Both the position numbers and the translations under genes were made by a program. A stretch of DNA of 64,000 nucleotides from Butyricimonas paravirosa (GTDB taxonomy: Bacteria; Bacteroidota; Bacteroidia; Bacteroidales; Marinifilaceae), in the NCBI RefSeq assembly GCF_032878955.1, contig NZ_CP043839.1, forward strand, positions 3,410,001 to 3,474,000, in the 5' to 3' direction. Shown here in pieces: positions 17,525 to 25,457 of this stretch. Under the pieces are notes generated by a model. It ran no database searches. It was not told the DNA's origin and saw only the letters and a list, made by a program, of their open reading frames with translations. Numbering within the stretch: the stretch's first letter is position 1; the number at the start of each line of letters is the position of its first letter.

Positions 17525-18202
17525 ATGAAGATTGAAGTTGTAGTTGCATCCGAGAAACACCTGTCATACGTGACAGCGATAAACGATGCGATTGATCATG
17601 CTGCAAAAGCAAGAGGTACTGGTATAGCCAGAAGAACGAACGAGTATATTGCCGATAAAATCCGAAGTGGAAAGGCAATTATCGCTCTGAATCGAGAGGA
17701 GTTCGTGGGTTTCTGCTATATTGAATCATGGGGTCACCAGAAATTCGTGGCAAACTCCGGGTTAATCGTGGTACCGGCGTACCGGGGATTGGGAGTAGCA
17801 AAACAAATAAAGGAGGCTGCTTTTCATCTGTCGCGAAGGCGATTCCCGCAAGCAAAGCTTTTCGGCTTGACAACTGGTGAGCAGGTGATGCGAATCAATA
17901 CTTCATTGGGTTACGTGCCTGTTACTTTTGCCAAACTCACGGATGACGAGGAGTTTTGGGCCGGATGCAAGTCTTGCGTGAATTATGACATATTGCAACG
18001 GACGAACATGACCAAGTGTCTTTGTACCGGGATGATTTATGATCCGGAGGTCGTGGCCAGACAACAGGCGGCGGCTAAAAAGGTGGCTAGGGGGAGGTCA
18101 TTGCCTTTGTTCAAGCATCTGCGTCATGTTGTGGGGTCCACATTGGCGGTTTGCGGGTTACCGGTTTCTCGCTCTGCCATGAAGCATACGGCAAATTTGT
18201 AA
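17525..18202 (+). CDS. GNAT-family acyltransferase, probable first enzyme of arginine synthesis (ArgA-like)
   Basis: A 225-residue GNAT protein. The acyl-CoA loop is visible as VVPAYRGLGVAKQIKEAAF (motif A) around residues 82-100. Heading the arg operon 16 bp before argG, it most likely acylates glutamate, the first committed step. In Bacteroides the pathway runs through N-succinyl intermediates, shown by its N-succinylornithine transcarbamylase, so the acyl donor may be succinyl-CoA (inference). The C-terminal part holds a Cys cluster, CKSC plus TKCLCTGMIYDP, around residues 149-178, suggesting a metal site or regulatory element unusual for simple GNAT enzymes. Confidence 0.75.
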   Translation: MKIEVVVASEKHLSYVTAINDAIDHAAKARGTGIARRTNEYIADKIRSGKAIIALNREEFVGFCYIESWGHQKFVANSGLIVVPAYRGLGVAKQIKEAAFHLSRRRFPQAKLFGLTTGEQVMRINTSLGYVPVTFAKLTDDEEFWAGCKSCVNYDILQRTNMTKCLCTGMIYDPEVVARQQAAAKKVARGRSLPLFKHLRHVVGSTLAVCGLPVSRSAMKHTANL

Positions 18203-18218
18203 CTTGTAATTTATATTC

Positions 18219-19421
18219 ATGAAAAAAGTAGTTTTAGCATATAGCGGGGGATTAGATACCTCTTACTGTGTCAAGTACCTGAGCGAGGAAATGGGGCTTG
18301 AGGTTTACACGGCATTGGCGAATACCGGGGGATTTACCCCCGGTGAGCTGGCCGGGATCGAGGAAAAGGCGTATGCCTTGGGGGCGAAGAAACACGTGAC
18401 GCTGGATGTCACGGGGGAATATTACGAGAAATGTATTAAATACATGATTTTCGGGAATGTTTTGCGTAACAAGACTTACCCGGTGTCGGTCAGCTCCGAA
18501 CGTACTTTCCAAGCGTTGGCTATCGTTCGTTACGCGAAGGAGATCGGGGCGGACGGCTTGGCTCATGGAAGTACGGGGGCCGGGAATGACCAGGTTCGTT
18601 TTGATCTTTGTTTTTCCGTGTTTGCCCCGGAAATGGAAATTATAACCCCGACTCGTGATTTGAAACTGAGCCGGGAAGAGGAAATTGCCTATTTGAAATC
18701 GAAAGGAGTGGAGCGGGATTGGTCCAAAATGGCTTATTCCATTAACAAAGGACTTTGGGGAACCTCGGTGGGAGGGAAAGAAACATTGAATTCATGGGAA
18801 TATCTTCCGGGAGAGGCTTATCCTTCTTCTTTGGAGAAGGAGGGCGAAGAGGAGTTAATCTTGTCGTTTGAACGGGGAGAGTTGTGCCGGGTAAACGGTG
18901 AATGTTACACGGATAAAATCGAGGCTATCCGCCGGGTGGAGGCTTTGGCCTCTGCTTGGGCAATCGGGCGTGACACCCACGTGGGGGACACGATTGTGGG
19001 GATTAAAGGACGTGTCGGTTTCGAGGCGGCTGCTCCGTTGATGATTATTAAAGCCCATGAATTACTGGAAAAACATACACTCACGAAATGGCAGATGTAT
19101 TGGAAGGAACAACTGGCCAACTGGTACGGGATGTTTTTACACGAGGCCATGTACGGGGAACCTGTTATGCGGAATATCGAGAGTTTCCTAAAAGATACAC
19201 AACGATACGTTTCGGGTGACGTGCGGGTTCGGATGCGTCCCTATTGTTTCGAATTGTTGGGAGTGCGGTCAGACCATGATCTGATGGATGCCACGTTTGC
19301 TTGTTACGGGGAGGAGAACAAGGCTTGGACGGCAGAGGATGTGAAAGGTTTTACCCGGATGTTGTCGATGCCTTTGCGGGTTTATCACGCGGTGAACGAG
19401 AAGAGCGAGGAGGGGCTATGA
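18219..19421 (+). CDS. argG: Argininosuccinate synthase
   Basis: A 400-residue enzyme joining citrulline and aspartate with ATP to form argininosuccinate. The N-terminal ATP-pyrophosphatase P-loop AYSGGLDTSYC (residues 7-17) and HGSTGAGNDQVRFD are diagnostic. Length matches the family. Its TGA overlaps the argC start by 4 bp (ATGA), indicating translational coupling. It is the second gene of the operon behind the ARG-box promoter. Confidence 0.97.
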   Translation: MKKVVLAYSGGLDTSYCVKYLSEEMGLEVYTALANTGGFTPGELAGIEEKAYALGAKKHVTLDVTGEYYEKCIKYMIFGNVLRNKTYPVSVSSERTFQALAIVRYAKEIGADGLAHGSTGAGNDQVRFDLCFSVFAPEMEIITPTRDLKLSREEEIAYLKSKGVERDWSKMAYSINKGLWGTSVGGKETLNSWEYLPGEAYPSSLEKEGEEELILSFERGELCRVNGECYTDKIEAIRRVEALASAWAIGRDTHVGDTIVGIKGRVGFEAAAPLMIIKAHELLEKHTLTKWQMYWKEQLANWYGMFLHEAMYGEPVMRNIESFLKDTQRYVSGDVRVRMRPYCFELLGVRSDHDLMDATFACYGEENKAWTAEDVKGFTRMLSMPLRVYHAVNEKSEEGL

Positions 19422-20380
19422 TCAGAGTGGGTATTGCCGGGGCTGCCGGTTACACCGCGGGGGAATTGATCCGCGTATTAATTTCTCACCCGCAAGTGGA
19501 ATTACGTTATTTACAAAGTGAATCGCACCGGGGAGAACCTGTCGGACGAGTTCATCGGGATTTGATTTACACGAATTTGAAGTTTTCCGATTTGGATTTG
19601 ACGGGTATTGATGTTCTTTTCCTGTGCATGGGACACGGGATGTCGGCTCAATTTTTAGAACGGCATCCAGTTCCGGCATCCGTGCGAATCATTGATTTGA
19701 GTCATGATTTCCGGTTAAAGTCGAATGCCGGGGATTTTGTTTATGGTTTGCCGGAACTGAATCGGGAGCGGATACAAGGAGCTTGGCACGTGGCGAATCC
19801 GGGATGTTTCGCGACGGCAATAGAATTGGGGTTGCTACCGTTGGCGAAGAACGGTTTGCTGCCTGCCCGCGTGTCGGTCTTCGGGATTACCGGGGCGACG
19901 GGTGCGGGACAGAAACCGACGGAAGAGACGCATTATAGCCATCGGGCGCAGAATCTTTCGGTTTACAAGGCTTTTTCTCACCAGCATTTGGCTGAAATAC
20001 GGGAAACGTTGTCCGGGCAGGATGAAGATGTGCAGGCGGATATTGCTTTTGTTCCGGTGCGTGGGTGTCATGCCCGGGGGATCATGGTAAATGTGGTTTT
20101 CGTGAGTGAACGGGATTTGTCGGAAATCCGATCTATGTATGCCGCTTGTTACGAGGGACATCCTTTCACGGTGATGAGTGACGAACCTATTTATTTGAAA
20201 CAGGTGGTGAACACGAATTATTGTTTTGTCCATATTGAACGGCAGGATCGTAACGTGTTAGTGACTTCCGTGATTGATAACCTGTTAAAGGGGGCATCCG
20301 GGCAGGCCGTGCAGAATATGAACCTGATGTTCGGACTGGAAGAAACAATGGGTTTGGGTTTGAAAGCCAGTTATTTTTAA
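19418..20380 (+). CDS. argC: N-acetyl/succinyl-gamma-glutamyl-phosphate reductase
   Basis: A 320-residue NADPH-dependent reductase making the glutamate semialdehyde intermediate. The start at 19418 overlaps the argG stop and begins MIRVGIAGAAGYTAGELIRVL, the Rossmann-fold dinucleotide site. The catalytic Cys is in VANPGCFATAIELGLLPLA, and GATGAGQKPTEETHY is typical of this enzyme. An in-frame upstream extension exists but lies inside argG and can be dismissed. It acts between argB and argD. Confidence 0.96.
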   Translation: MIRVGIAGAAGYTAGELIRVLISHPQVELRYLQSESHRGEPVGRVHRDLIYTNLKFSDLDLTGIDVLFLCMGHGMSAQFLERHPVPASVRIIDLSHDFRLKSNAGDFVYGLPELNRERIQGAWHVANPGCFATAIELGLLPLAKNGLLPARVSVFGITGATGAGQKPTEETHYSHRAQNLSVYKAFSHQHLAEIRETLSGQDEDVQADIAFVPVRGCHARGIMVNVVFVSERDLSEIRSMYAACYEGHPFTVMSDEPIYLKQVVNTNYCFVHIERQDRNVLVTSVIDNLLKGASGQAVQNMNLMFGLEETMGLGLKASYF

Positions 20381-20391
20381 TTTATTCGAGT

Positions 20392-21510
20392 ATGTTTGAT
20401 GTTTATAATTTATTGGATATAGAGCCGGTCAAGGCGGAGAAAGCCTATTTCTGGGACCGTGATGGAAATAAATACCTTGATTTTTACGGGGGACACGCCG
20501 TTATTTCAATCGGACATTCGCATCCGCATTACGTGGAGTTGGTGACGGGGCAATTGAATCGTATCGGGTTTTATTCAAATGCCGTGAAGAATCATTTGCA
20601 GGAGGAGTTGGAGTGGAAATTACGGGAGCTTTCCGGTTGCACGGATTATAATTTGTTCCTTTGCAACAGTGGGGCTGAGGCTAACGAGAATGCCTTGAAA
20701 CTGTCTTCTTTTGTTACGGGGCGTTCGAAAATACTGGCCATGCACGCTGCCTTTCACGGGCGTACGAGCGGGGCCGTTGCCATCACGGATAACCCGACAA
20801 TACAGGCACCTTGGAACCGGGGACATCAAGTGACATTTATCGATTTGAATGACGTGGAGGCTTTGAAACGGGAGTTGTCCGGGGAGGAATACGCGGCTGT
20901 CATCGTGGAGGGAATTCAAGGTGTTGGGGGAATCCGGATTCCGACAGGAGAGTTTCTGCGGGTGGCTCGTGAGGTTTGTGATCAGACAGGTACGTTATTG
21001 ATTTTGGATGAAATCCAGTCGGGCTACGGGCGGAGCGGGAAATTCTTTGCCTATCAGCATGCGGGGATCGAGCCGGACGTGATCACTGTGGCGAAAGGAA
21101 TGGGCAACGGATTCCCGGTTGCCGGAGTGCTGATTTGCGGGTCGATCAAGGCGGAGAAGGGGATGTTGGGAACGACGTTCGGGGGAAATCATTTGGCTTG
21201 TGCGGCTGGGATTGCCGTGTTGGATGTGATCAAGGACGAGCAACTGGTGGAAAATGCCGATCGTGTCGGTGGGTATCTGATGGAGCGATTAAAAGTTTTG
21301 AACGGGGTGATTGAAGTTCGGGGAAAGGGATTGATGGTTGGGGTGGATATTGATATTCCTCATTCGATTTTCCGTCGTCGTTTGCTGGCGAATCAACACG
21401 TGATCACGGGGAATAGCGGGAAGAATACTTTGCGTTTATTGCCCCCGTTGTGTGTTACCCGAAAGGAAGTTGATGAGTTTGTCGCTCGGTTTAAACAAGT
21501 AATGAATTAA
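20392..21510 (+). CDS. argD: Acetylornithine/succinylornithine aminotransferase
   Basis: A 372-residue class-III PLP aminotransferase converting N-acyl-glutamate semialdehyde to N-acylornithine. Visible: substrate-side FLCNSGAEANENALKL, the PLP-binding Asp in LILDEIQSGYGRSGKFFAY, and the Schiff-base Lys in VAKGMGNGFPVAGVLI. The C-terminus LRLLPPLCVTRKEVDEF is typical. It sits 11 bp after argC. Slightly shorter than many ArgD proteins (about 400) but all core motifs are present. Confidence 0.95.
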   Translation: MFDVYNLLDIEPVKAEKAYFWDRDGNKYLDFYGGHAVISIGHSHPHYVELVTGQLNRIGFYSNAVKNHLQEELEWKLRELSGCTDYNLFLCNSGAEANENALKLSSFVTGRSKILAMHAAFHGRTSGAVAITDNPTIQAPWNRGHQVTFIDLNDVEALKRELSGEEYAAVIVEGIQGVGGIRIPTGEFLRVAREVCDQTGTLLILDEIQSGYGRSGKFFAYQHAGIEPDVITVAKGMGNGFPVAGVLICGSIKAEKGMLGTTFGGNHLACAAGIAVLDVIKDEQLVENADRVGGYLMERLKVLNGVIEVRGKGLMVGVDIDIPHSIFRRRLLANQHVITGNSGKNTLRLLPPLCVTRKEVDEFVARFKQVMN

Positions 21511-21513
21511 CAG

Positions 21514-22311
21514 ATGAAATGTAAAGTCATAAAAATCGGGGGTGCTTTGATCGAGGATGCGGGACTGTTGAATCGGTTGTGCCGGAAGTTTGCATCGATG
21601 ACTTCCCCTTTCGTTATTGTGCATGGTGGTGGGACTTTTGCCGGGCAGTTCGCGGAAAGATTGGGGATTCCCCGCAAAATGATTGATGGGAGACGGGTGA
21701 CCGATCGGGAGACTCTGGAAGTCACGGTGATGGTTTATGCCGGGTGGATCAACAAAACGCTGGTTGCTCGTCTGCAGGCTTTGGGAGTGAATGCTTGTGG
21801 ACTTTCCGGGTGCGACCTGAATCTGGTGCAAGCCGATCGGCGGGAAGGGCAGAGTATTGATTGGGGATATGTGGGGGATGTCCGACTGGTGCGTATGGGG
21901 GGGCTAGAATTATTGTTACAAGCCGGGGTGGTACCTGTTATTTCTCCGATCACGCATGACGGGAAAGGGGTGTTGTTGAATTCGAATGCAGACGGGATTG
22001 CGGCGGCGGTGGCGGAGACGCTGGGGATGTGCTATGACGTGGAGTTGATCTATTGTTTTGATAAAAAGGGGGTGTTGACGGATGTCGGGGATGAAGGTTC
22101 CGTGATTCCTTGTCTTACTCCGTCTTTGTATGAAAAATATAAACAAAGCGGGATGATTCATTCCGGCATGATCCCCAAGTTGGATAACGCTTTTAAATCT
22201 GTTTCTAACGGGGTGCAGGCGGTTCGGTTGATTCATCCGGATGATTTGGGCCAACCGGATGCGGGAACTAGGATAATATTGGAAAAACAATGGATGCGAG
22301 TGGAGCAATAG
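21514..22311 (+). CDS. argB: N-acetylglutamate kinase (N-acylglutamate kinase)
   Basis: A 265-residue amino-acid kinase that phosphorylates N-acylglutamate. The Gly-rich start KIGGALIEDAG, then VHGGGTFAGQFAERLG (substrate loop) and GMIPKLDNAF (late nucleotide-side Lys) identify the fold. GVLLNSNADGIAAAVAETL is the conserved Asp region. It starts 3 bp after the argD stop and overlaps argE by 22 bp. The substrate may be succinylated rather than acetylated glutamate, as inferred for this phylum. Confidence 0.94.
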   Translation: MKCKVIKIGGALIEDAGLLNRLCRKFASMTSPFVIVHGGGTFAGQFAERLGIPRKMIDGRRVTDRETLEVTVMVYAGWINKTLVARLQALGVNACGLSGCDLNLVQADRREGQSIDWGYVGDVRLVRMGGLELLLQAGVVPVISPITHDGKGVLLNSNADGIAAAVAETLGMCYDVELIYCFDKKGVLTDVGDEGSVIPCLTPSLYEKYKQSGMIHSGMIPKLDNAFKSVSNGVQAVRLIHPDDLGQPDAGTRIILEKQWMRVEQ

Positions 22312-23336
22312 AACTTTTAAAACAAATTATATCCATCCCTTCTTTCAGTAAGGAAGAGGATAAGGTGGCTGATTTGATTGCCGATGTGTTGAAAAGATAT
22401 AGGTTCGACGTGCATCGCAAAGGTAATAACGTGTGGAGTCGTTCAAAGAATTTCGATGACGCGAAGCCCACGTTATTACTCGATGCACACTTGGATACCG
22501 TGCGTCCTAACGGGACTTGGGACAGTGACCCTTTTACGCCGGTTGTGAAGGAGGGAAAGTTGTTCGGTTTGGGAAGTAATGACACGGGGGGAAGTCTTGT
22601 CTCTATGCTGCCGGTTTTTGTTGAATTGGCATCCGGGAGTTTACCGTGTAATCTGATATTCTTGGCATCTGCGGAAGAGGAGAACACGGGGAGTGGCGGG
22701 ATTCAAAGCGTGTTTCCGGAGCTTGGTCGGGTTGATTTTGCCCTTGTGGGAGAGCCTACAGGAATGTGTCCGGCGATAGCGGAAAAGGGGTTGATGGTGT
22801 TGGATGGTTACGCTCGGGGAAAAGCGGGACACGCCGCAAGGGAGGAAGGAGTGAATGCCATTTATGAGGCAATGGAAGATATACATTGGTTTCGTACGTA
22901 TCGGTTCGAAAAGATTTCGGAATTATTGGGTCCGGTGAAAATGAGCGTAACGGGGATCGAGGCGGGAACCCTGCATAACATGGTTCCTGCAACTTGTCAT
23001 TTCATAGTGGATATACGGGTAAATGAACTTTACACAAACCAGGAAATATTTGATACGATCCGTGATCACGTGAAATGCGATATGATCCCTCGCTCTTTTT
23101 CACTGAACTCATCTTCCGTCTCGCTTTCTCACCCGATGGTGAAACGATGCATCGAGTTGGGGTTATCTCCTTACGGTTCCCCGACGACATCGAATCAGGC
23201 GGTGATTCCATGCCCCTCACTGAAAATAGGCCCCGGGGATAGCGCTCGGTCGCACACGGCAAATGAATATATTCGTTTGGAAGAGATACGGGAGGGGATT
23301 GAATTGTTTAAATCTATCATTCAATATGTTGAATGA
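22290..23336 (+). CDS. argE: M20-family N-acyl-ornithine/citrulline deacylase
   Basis: A 348-residue di-zinc amidohydrolase removing the N-acyl group late in arginine synthesis. Metal ligands are visible: LLDAHLDTVRP (His, Asp), SNDTGGS, and SAEEENTGSGG (general-base Glu-Glu), with VGEPTG and the C-terminal GPGDSARSHTANEYI His. Because Bacteroidota transcarbamylate the acylated ornithine, the true substrate may be N-acylcitrulline (inference). It overlaps argB by 22 bp. The stop codon lies within a perfect 21-bp-arm hairpin at 23304-23349. Confidence 0.9.
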   Translation: MDASGAIELLKQIISIPSFSKEEDKVADLIADVLKRYRFDVHRKGNNVWSRSKNFDDAKPTLLLDAHLDTVRPNGTWDSDPFTPVVKEGKLFGLGSNDTGGSLVSMLPVFVELASGSLPCNLIFLASAEEENTGSGGIQSVFPELGRVDFALVGEPTGMCPAIAEKGLMVLDGYARGKAGHAAREEGVNAIYEAMEDIHWFRTYRFEKISELLGPVKMSVTGIEAGTLHNMVPATCHFIVDIRVNELYTNQEIFDTIRDHVKCDMIPRSFSLNSSSVSLSHPMVKRCIELGLSPYGSPTTSNQAVIPCPSLKIGPGDSARSHTANEYIRLEEIREGIELFKSIIQYVE

Positions 23337-23349
23337 TAGATTTAAACAA
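23304..23349. other. Perfect 21-bp inverted repeat spanning the argE stop codon
   Basis: Left arm 23304-23324 and right arm 23329-23349 are exact inverse complements (arm begins TTGTTTAAATCTATC), with the 4-base loop TATG. The argE TGA is at 23334-23336. No T-run follows, so it is not a standard intrinsic terminator; it would form a very stable mRNA hairpin. Confidence 0.85.
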
Positions 23350-23362
23350 GCTAAAAGTTAAA

Positions 23363-23560
23363 AACTAGAGAATGTGTCAAAAGTCATTTTTCAAACTCCC
23401 TCCCCCCTTCGGGGTACTCCCTCTATAAACAGAGGGAGAGTTGAAATACTCCCTTTCTTTGGTAAGAGTCACCAACTCCTCCTCTGTTTATAGAGGAGGT
23501 GGCACGAAGTGACGGAGGAGTTTTTTGAGGATAAAATGCCTTTTGACACACCCTCTAGTT
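23363..23560. repeat. Palindromic repeat element, copy C (198 bp, with terminal inverted repeats)
   Basis: Ends are inverse complements of about 25 bp: AACTAGAGAATGTGTCAAAAG on the left and its near-perfect inverse on the right, ending CTAGTT. The core 23393-23523 is the same 130-bp palindromic core as copy B and the inverse of copy A. The outer ends differ from copy A (GTGTCAAAAG versus CTGTCCCAAAAG) while keeping the same layout. It separates argE from argH. Confidence 0.87.
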
Positions 23561-23628
23561 GAAAAGATAAAAGTAGAAAATCAAAAGGTGTTGGCTTTGT
23601 GCGGCTGGAATTTAAAATTTAAAATAGG

Positions 23629-24972
23629 ATGAAGCTTTGGGATAAAGGATATGATATAGATGGTTTTACTGAATCATTTACGATAGGGAAAGACCGGGAA
23701 CTGGATGTTATGCTGGCGGGGGCCGATGTCATCGGGAATTTGGCTCATTTGAAAATGTTGCATGCCGTGGGCTTGGTGAACGAGGCGGAATATAAATCTT
23801 TGCAGCGGGCATTAGTTGATATTCACGGAATGGTGGAAAGGGGCGAGTTCGTGATAGAAGAGGGAATTGAAGACGTGCATTCTCAAATCGAGTTATTGTT
23901 GGTGCGGGAATGTGGGGATGCGGGGAAAAAGATTCACACGGGACGTTCCCGGAATGATCAAGTGTTGCTTGATCTGAAGTTATTTACCCGGGAGGCGATA
24001 TTCGAAACGTTGGAGCATATAGAACGTTTGTTTGATTTGTTGATACGACGGGCAGGGGAGAATAAAGACGTGTTGATTCCCGGTTACACGCATTTGCAGG
24101 TGGCCATGCCTTCTTCTTTCGGCTTGTGGTTTGGTGCTTATGCCGAATCGCTTGCAGACGATTTGTTGGCGTTGAAGGCGGCTTACGATATGGTGAACAC
24201 GAATCCTCTTGGTTCTGGGGCGGGGTATGGCTCGTCGATTGCTTTGAACCGGCAAATGACGACTGATTTGCTCGGATTTTCAAGTTTGGCTTATAACGTG
24301 GTTTATGCCCAGATGCAAAGAGGAAAGATGGAAAAGAACGTGTTATTCGGGCTGGCTGCCGTGGCGACGACTCTGGGACGTTTGGCTGCTGATGTTTGTC
24401 TTTTCGCTTGTAGTAATTTCGGTTTTGTACGTTTGCCGGATAAGTACACGACAGGGTCCAGCATCATGCCACACAAGAAGAATCCGGATATATTCGAGTT
24501 GATCCGGGCGAAATGTAATCACTTGCAATCGCTCCCCATGCAAATGGCCATGATCTGTACGAACCTGACTTCCGGGTATTTTCGGGATATGCAATTGACC
24601 AAGGAGTTATTTTTACCCGCTTTTCAAGAGTTGAACGATTCCCTTTTTATGGCTCATCTCGTGTTGCAGGAGATGGAAGTGAAACGGGATGTTTTACGCG
24701 ATCCTCGTTATACTTATATTTTTTCCGTGGAGGATGTGAATGAACGGGTAATGGCCGGAATCCCGTTTCGGGAGGCTTACCGGGAAATCGGAATGCAAAT
24801 TCAAGAGGGGAGTTATCGAGATGGGGTACGTGAAATTCATCATACGCACGAGGGAAGTATGGGTAATCTTTGCCTGACGGAGATTAAAGATAAATTCGAG
24901 CAAAGAGTATCTGAGTGGGACATTACTACGGTTCGTGAGGCGATAGAAGGTCTGTTGGGGAATAGATTATAG
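23629..24972 (+). CDS. argH: Argininosuccinate lyase
   Basis: A 447-residue fumarase/aspartase-superfamily enzyme releasing arginine and fumarate. HTGRSRNDQV (residues 104-113) and the superfamily signature GSSIMPHKKNPDIFEL are present, the Ser and Lys of the latter being catalytic. The family length is about 450. It completes the arg cluster but is separated from argE by 292 bp containing the hairpin and repeat copy C, so it may depend on read-through or its own promoter. I see no ARG box immediately upstream. Confidence 0.95.
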   Translation: MKLWDKGYDIDGFTESFTIGKDRELDVMLAGADVIGNLAHLKMLHAVGLVNEAEYKSLQRALVDIHGMVERGEFVIEEGIEDVHSQIELLLVRECGDAGKKIHTGRSRNDQVLLDLKLFTREAIFETLEHIERLFDLLIRRAGENKDVLIPGYTHLQVAMPSSFGLWFGAYAESLADDLLALKAAYDMVNTNPLGSGAGYGSSIALNRQMTTDLLGFSSLAYNVVYAQMQRGKMEKNVLFGLAAVATTLGRLAADVCLFACSNFGFVRLPDKYTTGSSIMPHKKNPDIFELIRAKCNHLQSLPMQMAMICTNLTSGYFRDMQLTKELFLPAFQELNDSLFMAHLVLQEMEVKRDVLRDPRYTYIFSVEDVNERVMAGIPFREAYREIGMQIQEGSYRDGVREIHHTHEGSMGNLCLTEIKDKFEQRVSEWDITTVREAIEGLLGNRL

Positions 24973-24979
24973 GGATTTT

Positions 24980-25007
24980 TTCCACACTTGTTCCACATCT
25001 TTCCACA
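24980..25007. repeat. Three TTCCACA repeats, 10-11 bp apart
   Basis: TTCCACA occurs at 24980, 24991 and 25001, just after the argH stop. The spacing is one helical turn. Each resembles the last seven bases of a DnaA box (TTATCCACA), the first with a single mismatch over nine bases (TTTTCCACA). Function unknown. Confidence 0.4.
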
Positions 25008-25130
25008 TACTTATTTATTAAGATTACTGTATAAGTAGTTGATTATTTTGTAATTGTATATTCTGTTTTGTGGTGGCATACAATTCTCTATACTATAAGC
25101 AAATGGTTGAATGATTAAAATTGATTGGTT

Positions 25131-25214
25131 ATGGGAATTTGTATATTTTTTATCGTAATGGCTATTTCGGGACTTTTGTTACCGCATTTTTTAGCAGAAC
25201 CTGAAATGAAGTAG
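25131..25214 (+). CDS. Possible 27-residue membrane peptide
   Basis: A short frame starting MGICIFFIVMAISGLLL, mostly one hydrophobic helix, ending in the acidic tail AEPEMK. It stands alone in the 485-bp region between argH and the response regulator. I recognise no family and see no strong ribosome binding site. A single short hydrophobic helix can arise by chance in AT-rich DNA, so this is a weak call. Confidence 0.2.
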   Translation: MGICIFFIVMAISGLLLPHFLAEPEMK

Positions 25215-25347
25215 AGTGAACCTAATCATCTTGATGATAGACAATTATTAATATAAACACGACGGATATACGTCAATATCCGTTAGTAAGAGCGGGAGTT
25301 TTATTCGTGTAGTTGGAGGTTTGAGGAGATTTATTACATTTGTTTCT
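25215..25347 (+). ncRNA. Possible structured RNA or leader between argH and the response regulator
   Basis: Two small hairpins (ATCATC-TT-GATGAT at 25225-25238; ACGGATAT-loop-ATATCCGT at 25262-25283) precede the terminator-like hairpin at 25348-25380. No known RNA family is recognised. The alternative is ordinary non-coding spacer. Confidence 0.25.
25313..25342 (+). promoter_or_regulatory. Candidate promoter ahead of the sigma-54 activator gene
   Basis: TTG at 25313-25315, a 19-bp spacer, and a perfect TACATTTG (TAnnTTTG) at 25335-25342. Transcription would start near 25348, exactly at the following hairpin, giving a leader of about 110 nt for the response regulator gene. Confidence 0.45.
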
Positions 25348-25388
25348 AGCAGGTATCTCTTTTTTAGAGGGTTACCTGCTTTCTTTTC
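25348..25388 (+). terminator. Terminator-like hairpin with T-rich tail
   Basis: Stem AGCAGGTA/TACCTGCT (25348-25355 with 25373-25380), internal TCTC...GAGG pairing, then TTCTTTTCC. It is either a terminator for something upstream or, given the promoter just before it, a 5' hairpin or attenuator of the response regulator transcript. Confidence 0.5.
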
Positions 25389-25457
25389 CTAAATTCCGTT
25401 AAAAACTTTTTTGTTTAGTCGATTAAGGCTATTTTCGTGTTAGAAATAAATCGACTT

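Noticed and set aside
25060..25100. Possible sigma-54 promoter (TGGCAT) before the NtrC-type gene
   Set aside because: The -12 GC element at the right spacing is missing.
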